Shown piece by piece: positions 12,977 through 24,159 of a DNA stretch of 64,000 nt (positions are counted from its first letter, which is position 1; each line of letters starts with the position of its first letter). The position numbers and the translations under genes were made by a program. Origin of the DNA: Rhizoclosmatium globosum. Lineage: Eukaryota; Chytridiomycota; Chytridiomycetes; Chytridiales; Chytriomycetaceae. The DNA lies in assembly GCA_002104985.1 (NCBI GenBank), contig MCGO01000056.1:218809-282808 (forward strand). Reading direction: 5' to 3'. The notes under the pieces were generated by a model that saw nothing but the letters and a program-made list of their open reading frames with translations, was not told the origin of the DNA and did no database searches.

Positions 12977-13697
12977 CTTCTTTTTGCTCTTCTCTTTTTC
13001 CTTTCTCAATCAAAACACAACAAACACATCGAAGAAAATCAGAGACTATTTGAGAATATTTATATTTTATTATGTAGAAAAAAAAGAGAGAAGAGAGAGC
13101 AGATGTCGACCTTGCAGCTAACCCTACTCTTATTGAAAGAAAAGTAGCGATAACCCAGATACAAGTGTCGAGAAGGATTATAATGAATGCTTCTTATGGA
13201 GTCTATCTGGCCGGTCCTAGTCCCCTTCACTATTCCACAGAGAATAAGGAGCAGCGAAGTCTAAAAGGTGGCGATCGTACATTTATGGAGATCAAAGAAA
13301 GGCAGTGGAAGGAACGGAGACTCATCATGATTTGTGGAAGAATCGCAACGAACAACGCAGTATCCAACTTGATAGATGGAAAGAAGATTAAAGAGGATAG
13401 GGGCGAGTGAAATGATGTGTTTGGCCAGTCATGATCGTTAGAACCTCACACGCACGAGTTTGACGTAATCATCACACAATTCAATCACATGAGAGAAAAC
13501 AAGTGTTTGCAGTACTTCAATTGCGTTGTTTGAACACAAGGCAAGTGAAGTTCCATAACCGCGTTGTTTTTGACAGAGTTTTTGGAGAAAAGGGCAAAAG
13601 AAAAAGGAAGAGAAGTTGGTTGCGCGGTGCTTTTGCCAAGTCAGGTCCTTAATTGTTTTTAATGCTATTTTTAGCGGCTGAAATGGAGGGTTGAATA
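12977..13697. other. Gene-poor interval between head-to-head genes
   Basis: About 720 bp between the start of uS12m (minus strand) and the first ATG of the next plus-strand frame. It is AT-rich near 13030-13090. I see no reading frame with protein-like composition. It probably holds the uS12m promoter and may hold an unrecognised first exon (for example a signal peptide) of the membrane-protein gene to the right. Confidence 0.4.
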
Positions 13698-15128
13698 TTG
13701 ATTGACATTGACAGGTTTCCAAATCTTGAGCTGTCAAAAGTTGACGTTCAAGAAGACCACTCAGTCAATCACACGTTGCAGCGTTTCTACGTACCGACCC
13801 AGCTTCAACACTCAGAAACAAATCATTTGCACATTCATCGGGAATCGTCACATATGTCCTTGCTACTGAAACCAGCCATTCCTGTACCAGACCCTACAGC
13901 GTATTCCTGGGACTCTAACATAGTTTCTCAAAGTCCAGAGTCACAAAGTGTTATTCAGTCACCACTGCCAGCCCAAATTCCTACTATTCCAATCGTTTGG
14001 GAAACAGAGCCAATCGCGTCGTTTGCCCCTGAGATATCAAACAGCACTACAACTTCAAAATCCGATGTGAATGCAATCAACATAATTACAACGGCTGCAG
14101 TGCCTCCTGCAACAGGAAATGCTGGAACTGGTTCTGGGATTTGGAATCAACCACCTTTCTCTTCCTTACCGTCACTGCAACTACAGCCAGCAACATTTCA
14201 ACCACCAGTACAGTGGGACGAGCAATCCAACGGAAACACGGCGCTTCTCACTCAACAACAAATACAGAAAGTACCAGCAACAGTATTGACAGCTGTCAAA
14301 CTCATAACTCCGCCACCACCTGCATCCCCACAAACCAAACCAAACACTGCCGCACCTTCTAAACAATATTCTATCCTCCACCCGTCTATAACGTCATCGA
14401 AAGCATCCTACCCTTCCTCGCAAACAACCAAAACCCTACCCCCACCCCTTCCGTCACCCCAACAACAGACTAGAACTGATGCTCCCACCCTTCCACCTCC
14501 ATCACCAATAATACTCCCCTCTGTAGACCAATCATCCACCCAAGAAGCCCACTCAACCGCCCTTGACTCCTCCCCAAACACACCCCTCCTCTACACAGCA
14601 ATCGCATCCGTCCTCCTCGTCCTCCTCATCTGCATACTCGCAGCCACAGCCTGGTACATCTCCTACCGCCGGCGAAAACCAGTCCCCAATCCCACAACCA
14701 CCGCCACACCCGCCCGGACCTTCTGGCGCCGCACACGAAGAAACAGCACCCGCAGAGACGCGACAAGACCCCCCGACCAAAGATGGAGTCTCAGAAGTTG
14801 CTCGGATTTGCAATGGCGCGAGCGCGTTTCAGGGGGTGGATGGAACGGGTGGGGAGAGCGCGGGGTTGTGAGCGGGGTGTATACGGAGTCTGAAGCTGGG
14901 AGTGGGGTTTGGGACACGCGTGGGAAGCCTGTTACACGGGAGATGAGTCGTAGTGTGTGGAGTGTTGGGGCGCGACATGTTGTTGTGGTTGATGAAGGCG
15001 GGTTGAGTGATGTTGGGGAGGAGAGAGGGGTTTGGAGGGGGGAGGGTAGTAGGAGTAGTGGTAGTAGTAGTAGTAGTAGTCGTAGCGAGAAGACTTCTTT
15101 GTCGACGTTGGGGGTGAGAAGAAGGTGA
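13698..15128 (+). CDS. Single-pass membrane protein with Pro/Thr/Gln/Ser-rich ectodomain (unknown function)
   Basis: Not recognised. The open frame gives 476 residues. About 290 residues rich in Pro, Thr, Ser and Gln come first, as in an O-glycosylated stalk. One hydrophobic helix follows (LLYTAIASVLLVLLICILA, about residues 295-315), then a stop-transfer RRRK and a cytoplasmic tail with Arg-rich and Ser-rich parts. No signal peptide is seen at the first Met, so either an upstream exon is missing or the protein inserts without one. The tail may continue past 15128: a second frame (15125-15352, LRRLGSFFGGW) looks protein-like and could be joined by a short intron with a GTGAGA donor near 15113. 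The gene contains a sharp C-rich to G-rich switch near 14790. Wall-sensor-like architecture is possible but unproven. Confidence 0.5.
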   Translation: MIDIDRFPNLELSKVDVQEDHSVNHTLQRFYVPTQLQHSETNHLHIHRESSHMSLLLKPAIPVPDPTAYSWDSNIVSQSPESQSVIQSPLPAQIPTIPIVWETEPIASFAPEISNSTTTSKSDVNAINIITTAAVPPATGNAGTGSGIWNQPPFSSLPSLQLQPATFQPPVQWDEQSNGNTALLTQQQIQKVPATVLTAVKLITPPPPASPQTKPNTAAPSKQYSILHPSITSSKASYPSSQTTKTLPPPLPSPQQQTRTDAPTLPPPSPIILPSVDQSSTQEAHSTALDSSPNTPLLYTAIASVLLVLLICILAATAWYISYRRRKPVPNPTTTATPARTFWRRTRRNSTRRDATRPPDQRWSLRSCSDLQWRERVSGGGWNGWGERGVVSGVYTESEAGSGVWDTRGKPVTREMSRSVWSVGARHVVVVDEGGLSDVGEERGVWRGEGSRSSGSSSSSSRSEKTSLSTLGVRRR

Positions 15129-15442
15129 AGGATGAAGGGAGGTTACGAAGGTTAGGCTCGTTCTTTGGAGGATGGAGGGCGTCGAGTAGTAACCTTCGTG
15201 CACATGTACCTGATAGTATAAAAAGTCAGGAGTCTAATGCGTCTGGGTCTGGTGAAGGAAGCTGGGAAACACCAAGGGATGGAAAACGGTATCAGGACTT
15301 TTCTCGAAACCAACCTCTGTACACCCCTTCCACAAGGAGCTTGGAAAAGTGAACAGATTATTGAAACGAGTCTTTATTTATTCTGTAGAAATACATTGAT
15401 ATGTGCAAATATCCCCGAAAACTGTTGAAATCAAACACCACC

Positions 15443-17703
15443 TTACTGGTTCATCACTGCAACAGCAACACCAATAACAATTACAGCCACAGCCAAGTAA
15501 ATAACAGACCCTAACCCTGAAGCATCTTTGGCTCCCTTCTCACGGCTCAACACACCCTTCAAGAATTGTTTCCTAGCCTCAGCATCAACAAACCTTGGCT
15601 TACCCACTTTCAAACCTTCCCATCCCTTCTCCTCAACCCACCCAGGAACCTTTGGCACAACCCGTTTCGTCGGGTACCCACCATTCAACAAAACCTCAAA
15701 CGGACATTCAGCACCCAACCGCCCAGCCGCAACCAACCCACTCGTAATCCCGTCCTCATGAAACCCATAATTCGTCCACGCGCCCGCGAAACTCGTCATC
15801 CGCGTGTTCTGAATCGCGTTCAACGAGTCCTGCGCGGCAATCGTCTCAGGACTGTACAGCGGGTGTGTGTACGAAAACTCGGCAATCACTTTAGATGGGT
15901 TGGGCTCGTACAACGGGTTCATTGTGACAAAGACGTGGCCAAAGTCTTTTGGGTTGATGTGGGGTTGCAGGTTGTCCATCCAGTAGGTGAGACACATTTT
16001 TTGGGAGGTTGTTGAGGTGTCGTTGGGGATGGAGGTGAGGTAGTTCCAACTGGCCCAGGCGAGTTTGCGCTTAGGCATGAGCTGTTGTTGGTGATGGTGG
16101 TTGTTAGTCAGGGTTTGAAGAAAAAGAGGAGAAAAAAATTTTGGAAGTGGGGTCACAAAAAATTTTGTATGATGTGTTTACCTCTTCATCACGGTGCAAC
16201 ACGGCTCTGTTGTTCAAGAATTTGATAGAGCCCAAGATTTGACGTTCTTCGGCCGTGGCATCATCGCCAAGGATTTTCAGGGCTTGGTCAGAGTGAGTAG
16301 CGAAAATGACGTGATCAAACACTTCTTTCTTTCCAGTAGAATCGGTAACAGTTACAGTTCCTTCCGCAGTGTTTCGCACAACGCTTGTGACGACCACGTT
16401 GAGCCTAGCGTCCGCAAGTTGTGAGATGACTTTCTGCACATACACACGGCTGGAAATGTCAAGAGATTAGAAGGATTGTGAGGGCAATAACTCAATTACC
16501 TTCCACCGTCGACAGTCATCCACTTTGGTCGGTCAGAGACTTGCAACAAAATGTGGTTTCGCATGAAACGGACGAGGGTGAGCAATGGGAACTTTTCAAA
16601 AGTCATATTGGCAGGGGTGGACCAAATGGCGGCAGTCATGGGGACAATGTAGTTTTGGTAAAAGAACTTGTCGTATCCGAACTTTGCGAAAAAGTCGGCA
16701 AGAGTCATTTTGGAGAATGGGTGAGCCTGATTGAAACGATTTGTTAGAGTTGCATTCGGGTTGTGATATTACTGATTTGGTGTTGGTCGGTCGAGTTTGG
16801 GTTTTGTTTTGCTCCAAGTTTCCTCAGATTCTGCCGAACTTTTCTGAACTGCTTCCGCTCTATCGTTCTCTCTTCCTTTCATGTCTATCCAACCTTGAAT
16901 GAATTCTCCGGAATGCGTTGTTGCCATTTCAACTCCGCCATTCTAGCGACAATGTTGTACTCTTCTAACTCGTCCGCTGTCGTCTTGGACGATATCTGCC
17001 TTTCTATCTGTTCCATCCATTCCACCTTTTTCCTATCTGAGCCTGTCAAAGTCGCTAGAAACAAACCTTTGAAGAATCCTTGCGAACATTTCCGTTCCTG
17101 TCAAACTCAAGGTCATCAGCCTCTTGAGCAATCTGATCCGCCTGAGTATTAAATCTGAGGACTTGAGAGACCATACTCCACATGTCCCTCGAGAGCAAGT
17201 TTTCGCGTTGAGCAAACAGAGTGTTCAAGTTGTTTCCATTCCATTCGAATTCACCCTTGTTTCTAGAGACAGAGAAGGACATGTCTGATTCCTGGAGGGG
17301 CACTTTGAGGGCATCGAGGAAGTTTAGGAAGTTTGGGTCTGTGTTTTCAGCAGTAAGTACATTTTTTTTTTGGACTTGAACAAGACAATAATGTGTTGAT
17401 GCTTGGCACTGGAGTGGGAAAGAAGGGGGAAAACGTACAGGTGATAGGGTTGCAGACAATAAAGCCGGTATCGACACCAATCTGCTTTGAACCATCAAGA
17501 GAGTCGATAGTGACAGTGTTTGAGTGACCGCCAAAGTACTTTCCGGCTTCAAGGAGAGAGACAGAGTACTTGTCCCTTTGCTGGTTCAGAAGCCAGGCAG
17601 CAGAGAGACCCGAGATACCGCTGCCGATGATGGCAACACGCTTTGGCGCCGATGCAGAAGTAGATGAAGTAGTAGTAGTAGTATTGGCTTTGATGTCAGG
17701 CAT
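15443..17703 (-). CDS. FAD-dependent amine-oxidase-like oxidoreductase (COG2907 family), tail-anchored
   Basis: The N-terminus RVAIIGSGISGLSAAWLL is a Rossmann dinucleotide-binding motif (GxGxxG), followed by LLEAGKYFGGHSNTV and VDTGFIVCNPITYPNF, the COG2907 signature. Later exons give MTLADFFAKFGYDKFF, PMTAAIWST, FATHSDQALKIL and LMPKRKLAWASWNYL, all family hallmarks. The last exon ends in a hydrophobic helix (VIYLAVAVIVIGVAVAV) four residues from the stop, so the enzyme is probably tail-anchored with the catalytic domain in the cytosol. At least five exons. In bacteria this family sits in operons with DUF1365 and cyclopropane fatty acid synthase; in plants it is fused to them. Here it is divergent from a DUF1365 gene. 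It probably modifies lipid-bound acyl chains; the exact reaction is unknown. An in-frame ATG at 17760 is an alternative start. Confidence 0.85.
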
Positions 17704-17954
17704 TTGTTGTCTTTGGGTGATCTCTGGTTTGAGGATACTTTGTGAATGATAATTATGCACGGGTTGGGGATGCTTTGGTTCGGTGGTTGTTGCTTTGAAA
17801 TTCGGTGGTGATGGTTAGGGTTTCTCCGTTGCTTGCTTGGAAATTGGGTGCGCTGTGATTTCCAATTTTGTCCGAACCGAGTTCTTGCTTTGACAGTTGA
17901 TGAAGAATTGGATCGACCAACCAAAAACGAGCATTATCAATTGAGTCAGAGTGA
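17704..17954. promoter_or_regulatory. Shared divergent promoter of the FAD oxidoreductase and DUF1365 genes
   Basis: 251 bp separates the two opposed start codons. No other gene fits here, so both genes must be driven from this interval, which would allow co-regulation. I did not find a convincing TATA box or repeated operator. Confidence 0.5.
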
Positions 17955-19908
17955 ATGATGTCTGCCTTAGTACCCCTTCCCCTTTCAGTGCTAGTGCCCC
18001 TGGTAGGCCTAGTGGGAGTAGTAGCCACGATCCCACTATTTGCAAGTCACTTGTTCAAAGTACGGGTAGCGAGCCTGTTTGCTGCACCTTCTACCACTGC
18101 CACTGCCACTACCTCTGCCACTGCCTCTGCTAGGGATTCATGCGACCGCCTCTTCTTTGCAATTACCCGCCACGTGCGCCTGGTTCCACGCAGACACGCA
18201 TTCGTGTTTCCCGTTGTGTACGCGGGCGTGGTTCTCGATGCATCGACTGGATCGAACAAGAAGAACCGCATCGCTCGAAACAAGTGGGCCGTGCTGTCCG
18301 TGCACGATAAAGATTATTTGGATAAGGAGGACAAACCAATCAGGGAAAAGGTCCTGGCTGCGATCAAGGCTGCGGTATGCACTCCCTTTCCCCCACAGTC
18401 CCTCCCTCTCTCTCTTACAAATTACAAAAACTAATTAGGGAACTCACACACCTGTTCCTATTGGCCGCATTGAACTCGTTACTGGACCCCGCTTCTTTGG
18501 CCTCCCCACCTTCAACCCCCTCAATGTTTACTACTGCTTTGATGAACAACAAGACGGTGATTCTAAGGAACCAACCCTTCGCGTAACTATTCTCGAAGTA
18601 AACAACACGTTCGGTGAACGCCACGTTTATATTTGTGATGACCGCAATCGGTTGCCTACCACTAAACAAGGATATCACTCAAGCTATGTCATTGACCGCA
18701 GCTTTTTCGTGTCTCCCTTTAACAATCGCTCGGGAGTATATGAAACTCATATTGCGCGTGTCACGGAAAACAAAATGGGGGTACTGCTGATTCTAAAGGA
18801 CTATGCTGCAGACAAGAATGAGTTACAAGCTGTCACTGACGACACAGTAGTCCCATCTCTTTCAACACAATCAACAACTAAAGATTCGTCAGTACCACGT
18901 GATACCTCGAATCTGACAAAGCATCTGATTGCAAGTGTGGAAGGAACCTCTGTCCCCTTCTCCGCATTCACAACTGCAGTCCTCCTCTACTTCCATCCAT
19001 TCACAGTCTTCCTCACTCTCCCCCGTATCATGTCTGAAGCCTGGAAGATTGCATACATCAAAAAACTCACAATCTACCAAAAACCAAATCCTCGGCGAAC
19101 AACTACGCCTGTCGGTACTGGAAAAACGATCGTTCCCCTCCCCGAATCCGCTTTCGATACATATGCACGAACTTATGTGCTTGATCATTTCGTGAAGCAA
19201 TGTGCCGCTCATGATTCTGCTCTTCACATTACTTTGGTGGACAAGACATCCATCACAGTCACATCCTCAGGCGTGATCCCCTTCACATCCACAATCTCTG
19301 CTCCCCACATCCACCTCCTCAGTCCATACCTCTTCTCCCGCCTCCTCATTGACTTTACAAACCCATCTCGAGCTCTCTCCACAACGTTTGTCAGCGGCGA
19401 ATGGAGTGCATACACACTCACTGACATTCGCGACTTTCTCCGTCTCCTAACTCCCACTCAAACCCAACTCCTCGCCGACAAAAAGAGCTCGAAACAAATC
19501 GGTGGCGGTGGCGGTGGTGTATACACGACCCTCGCATGTTGGTTCCACGGCTTTTACCATACAAGCACACTCACAACCTTCCCACCCTTCTCCTCCACCT
19601 CCACCACCGCAACCCCGGCCCTCATCCCCGTCACTTCCGAAGAAACATTCCGACGCGTGTTTTGGGGGTCCCTGGAAGTCTGGGCGAGTGAATGGGCGTT
19701 TCGCGCTGTGACGCGGTTCGTTGTGGATCCGTATGACGTTTCTGGACGTATTTCGCGGGAGTATTCGAGTGTGAAAAGTAGTAGTAGTAGTGGTGATATA
19801 AACGTTTGGGAGGCAAGGGAAGGGGTTTTGGTTGGTGAGATGGATGATTGTGTCGCTGTAATGGAGAGGGAGGAGAAACGGTTTAGGATTTTGGAGGCGT
19901 GTCTTTGA
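17955..19908 (+). CDS. DUF1365 family protein with extended C-terminus
   Basis: Two exons (17955-18374 and 18439-19908), a phase-0 intron, and 629 residues. The N-terminus has a hydrophobic helix (PLSVLVPLVGLVGVVATIPLF), probably a membrane anchor. DUF1365 motifs follow: RLVPRRHAFVFPVVY, FNPLNVYYCFD, VNNTFGERHVYICDD and FFVSPFNNRSGVYETHI. The usual family length is about 250-280 residues. The extra ~250 C-terminal residues include LHITLVDKTSITVTSSG and a stretch that resembles the N-terminal lipid-binding part of cyclopropane synthases, though this is a weak impression. DUF1365 has no firmly known reaction but is linked to CFA-type enzymes by operon and fusion. A second ATG follows directly at 17958. 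A C-rich to G-rich switch lies near 19650. Confidence 0.82.
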
Positions 19909-20257
19909 GATTCCTGTTTTCTTTTTGGAGGGATTTGAGAGTAGATTGGGTTGTGATAGCAGATTTGTTCATTTGCAAATAAACAAAAGTAATGGAGAGC
20001 TGGTTGTGGACATGTATTTTAATTATTTGGTTACGATAAAGGTGGTGGAAGACGATCCGATTTCGTTGGCTCAGGTGACTCTGTTTCAGGGTTTCTCGAG
20101 CAAGGAAAAATTTGTTTTGACCAGGATTTCCAATTCTGCTGCTTCGAAATCACGAATTATCAATCATCTCCCTGGCCTAATTTACATTAGAAGGAGGCCT
20201 TTCACCCACCTTCCATCCTAAAAAGTATCCTAAAACCACCACTGGAAACCAGAGCAA

Positions 20258-21973
20258 ATGGCACCAACAGCCCTCAACACCACCACGCGCAGACCTGTCT
20301 CCCGTGCCCATTCGGACACTTCTGAGGACACAAACGAAACCCTCTCTCACCCTCCAAGTCCTCTTGCCAACGGAAAGACTGCCTTCAGAACCGAAAGCGG
20401 ACCAAAGGAGCTTCTGCCAGTCTCCCTTCCCGCTGCCCCAGCTCTCTCCAGCCTCGTCTTGTCTCCAACAACTGCCATCATTGCCACTGTCAGACGTGCC
20501 TGTCTCGAGGTAAATACTACTACTACTACTACTACCACAAACCCAAAATATCATACGTTGTGAATTAACGCGATACTCGTCCCTCTTTCCCCCATCAAAA
20601 AAAAAAAGGTTCTTTCAAAACTTCAAACCGGAAGTATCACAATCATCGATGCCAGTGATCTGAAGCATAAAGAGGACGGACAGGTGTACGTGTTTGGGGA
20701 GAAGAATGCCAAGACCCGTGCCACTATCCGTGTTCTCAAGAAGCGGTTCTGGTTGCGTTTGGCGGTGTACAGTGCTCTTGGATTCGGTGAGAGTTTCATG
20801 TACAATGAAGTTGAGGTGGATGGACTTACTGATTTGATTATCGTAAGTGCTCTTGTTTCTGAATACTGAGGGAAGGCGATTCCTGACTCGTTTGTATACA
20901 GCTCTTTATTCGCAACCGTGAACACCTTGCGGCCATGGAATTGCTTCCATTCGGATTGAACGCTGTTCTCAACACGCTTGTGCACTCCAAGATCCCAAAC
21001 ACTATTTACAACAGTCTCATCAACATCCAGGCGCACTACGATCTTGGAAATGAGATGTTCGAGAGCTTTTTGAGTCCTGATATGACCTACAGTTGTCCTA
21101 TTTGGGAGCTTGGAAACGAAGACGAGAGTTTGGAGTCTGCGCAGATGCGAAAGATTCACCGTATGCTCGAGCTCGCCAAGATTAGAAAGGGCGACCACGT
21201 TTTGGAAGTCGGAACTGGGTATGTCTTTTATCGTTGGATGTTTGGCAGAAAAGGGTTTGGAGATTAATTGCAATTGGTATTTTAGATGGGGAGCACTGTC
21301 TATTGAAGCTGTTCGTCTCTACGACTGTACCGTGACAACCCTTACTCTCAGCAAGGAGCAAAAGGCTCTTGCCGAGGCGCGTATCGCCAAGGCCGGATAC
21401 AGCGACCGTATCACTGTCCTCCTCCAAGATTACCGTCTCCTTGACCCCAAGGAGCACCAATTCGACAGAATTGTCACTGTAGAGATGCTTGAAGCCGTTG
21501 GACATGATTTCATGCCCGTGTTCTTTGAGCAAGCTGACCGTCTCCTCAAGAAGGACGGAATCCTGAGTTTGCAAGTCATCACGATGGTTGAGCAGCGATA
21601 CGAGGCATACTGCAAGGAAATGGACTTTATTCAAAAGTACATTTTCCCAGGAGGGCACTGTCCAAGTGTCACGTCGTTGATTGAGGCTGTGAACAAGGGA
21701 AGCAAGGGAAGACTGTTTGTTGACGAGCTGGACAACATTGGGCCACACTATACCAAGGCATTGAGGTTGTGGCGTGAGGCATTCCTTGCCAACTTTGACC
21801 GTGTGAGGGAAGAGACCGGATTGCACCACGTTTACACACAGGAGTTCAAGCGGAAATGGGAGTATTACTTTGCATACTGTGAGGCAGGATTTGCCACACG
21901 TGCATTGGGAGACATCCAGGTCCGATTGGTTCGGGAATGTAACGAGGACTTGGTTGCTGGCATCCCTCTGTGA
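20258..21973 (+). CDS. Cyclopropane-fatty-acid-synthase-like SAM methyltransferase, copy 1
   Basis: Four exons (20258-20509, 20609-20842, 20902-21218, 21286-21973), phases consistent, 496 residues. It transfers a methylene or methyl group from S-adenosylmethionine to unsaturated acyl chains of phospholipids. The SAM motif is LEVGTGWGALSIEAV. Residues equal to E. coli CFA Cys139 (MTYSCPIW), Glu239 (VEMLEAVGHD) and Tyr317 (GPHYTKAL) are present. The His266 position is Gln (LSLQVIT), as in the plant/COG2907-linked subfamily. IFPGGHCPS is also typical. The first ~75 residues are a Ser/Thr/Pro-rich extension unlike bacterial enzymes. The downstream gene is a tandem paralogue whose last two exons are nearly identical. 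Confidence 0.9.
21020..21973 (+). repeat. Near-identical direct repeat shared by the two CFA-like genes (partner 23149-24102)
   Basis: At a constant offset of 2129 bp the two genes match almost base for base from about 21020/23149 to their stop codons, including the 66-nt intron at 21219-21284 (23348-23413), which looks identical. Upstream exons and introns differ in sequence and number. Sharp onset of identity, including intron sequence, is the signature of gene conversion or a very recent partial duplication. Confidence 0.85.
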
Positions 21974-22300
21974 TTGTGTTATGATCGAAAACTATGATCC
22001 ATCTTTCATTCCTTGTTCCTTCACTGTTTCTACACTTGACTTTCTTAATAAAAATACATACACTCGTACCGAAATTATTGTTTGGATAGCTAAATATCTT
22101 ATAACCTGGATGAATGGGGAGAAACTAACGGAAAAATTCTGCGTGACTTGTCTCTTACAAAACGGCAGCACTATAACACGGTATGTGTGATTTCATGCAG
22201 CAGTTGGGGCATCCAGTACCCAGCCAAACTCTCTCTATTTAACCACGATTAATGCATCCACGTGGACTAACCTCGCTTATCCCACTCGAAAACAGACAGA

Positions 22301-24102
22301 ATGCTTCGCCGCCCAACATCATCATCCACTGCCAACGCCAGCAGCGACAGCCTAGACTCCCTCAACACCGCCTACGAAGACCAGGACATTGTGAAGAACG
22401 TGCGATCCTGTTCCGTTGACCTTGGTAGACCCAAGCTTGGCTATCAAAAATCCATGGGACCTGTGATTCCACCATTACAAAACCAAGACATGTATTCAAT
22501 GCTTTCGAATGCATTTTGGAATCCGTTTGGAGCTGTTGCTTTATTGGGTAACGTGTTGTTTACTTTTTTTTGATTGAGATGTGTTACTTTGTGGCTGACT
22601 GTTCTCCTGATTCATAGCGAAACGAGAGTGTTTGAAGGTTATTTAGTTTTATCCCTTTTTGGTGGTAGTGGTGTCCCTTACATTTGCCACGTGTTTAGGT
22701 GTTTGAGAAACTCAGAACCGGGAATGTGACATTTATTGATGAGACGGGAGTCCCGTATGTTTTTGGAGAGAGGAATGATATTAGTGACCGTAGCGTCACT
22801 GTACGTGTGTTGAAGAGCGTGTTTTGGCTTCGCTTGGCAGTGTACAGCGCATTGGTGGGTTACAGTTACAATGACATAAAATGAATCATTGAGCGACTAT
22901 TCAACAGGGCTTTGGTGAAAGCTTCATGTACAATGAAGTCGAAGTAGACGGGCTCACGGACCTTATTATTGTGAGCAACACAGCCACTATTACCTTTGCA
23001 CTCAAATTTCATTTTCACACTACACGCTAGCTATTTATCCGTAACCGTGAATATTTATCCGCTATGGAGCTGCTTCCGTTTGGGTTGAACGCCGTCCTCA
23101 ACAGTCTCATTCACTCTAAGATCCCAAATACTATTTACAACAGCCTCGTCAACATCCAGGCTCACTACGATCTTGGAAATGAGATGTTCGAGAGCTTTTT
23201 GAGTCCTGATATGACCTACAGTTGTCCTATTTGGGAGCTTGGAAACGAAGACGAGAGTCTGGAGTCTGCGCAGATGCGAAAGATTCACCGCATGCTCGAG
23301 CTCGCCAAGATTAGAAAGGGCGACCACGTTTTGGAAGTCGGAACTGGGTATGTCTTTTATCGTTGGATGTTTGGCAGAAAAGGGTTTGGAGATTAATTGC
23401 AATTGGTATTTTAGATGGGGAGCACTGTCTATTGAAGCTGTCCGTCTCTACGACTGTACCGTGACAACACTCACTCTCAGCAAGGAGCAAAAGGCTCTTG
23501 CCGAGGCGCGTATCGCCAAGGCTGGATACAGCGATCGCATCACTGTCCTCCTCCAAGATTACCGTCTCCTTGACCCCAAGGAGCACCAATTCGACAGAAT
23601 CGTGACTGTAGAAATGCTTGAAGCCGTTGGACACGATTTCATGCCCGTGTTCTTTGAGCAAGCTGACCGTCTCCTCAAGAAGGATGGAATCCTGAGTTTG
23701 CAAGTCATCACGATGGTGGAGCAGCGATACGAGGCATACTGCAAGGAAATGGACTTTATCCAAAAGTACATTTTCCCAGGAGGACACTGTCCAAGTGTCA
23801 CATCGTTGATTGAGGCTGTGAACAAGGGAAGCAAGGGAAGACTGTTTGTTGACGAGCTGGACAACATTGGACCACACTATACCAAGGCATTGAGGTTGTG
23901 GCGTGAGGCATTCCTTGCCAACTTTGACCGTGTGAGGGAAGAGACCGGATTGCACCACGTTTACACACAGGAGTTCAAGCGGAAATGGGAGTACTACTTT
24001 GCATACTGTGAGGCAGGATTTGCTACACGTGCATTGGGAGACATCCAGGTCCGATTGGTTCGGGAATGTAATGAAGACTTGGTTGCTGGAATTCCTCTCT
24101 AA
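22301..24102 (+). CDS. Cyclopropane-fatty-acid-synthase-like SAM methyltransferase, copy 2
   Basis: Six exons (22301-22547, 22618-22637, 22699-22854, 22908-22970, 23031-23347, 23415-24102), also 496 residues. It has the same catalytic residues as copy 1, including Gln at the His266 position. Exon 2 is a 20-nt micro-exon; the matching part of copy 1 is continuous with its exon 1. The first ~200 residues differ strongly from copy 1 while the last two exons and the intron between them are almost identical, so the copies have been homogenised recently. A CTATTTAA element at about 22234-22241 may act as a TATA box. The stop lies 57 bp from the THOC5 stop on the other strand. The pair could provide two substrate specificities through the variable N-terminus; that is inference. 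Confidence 0.9.
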
Positions 24103-24159
24103 GACATGTCCACTATGAAATCTCGTTTTATTCCCAATAAAAACAGAGGTTTTTTTTTG

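Noticed and set aside
13438..13737. Minus-strand frame of about 99 residues upstream of the membrane-protein gene
   Set aside because: No recognisable motif or composition bias, and it overlaps the neighbour's 5' end.
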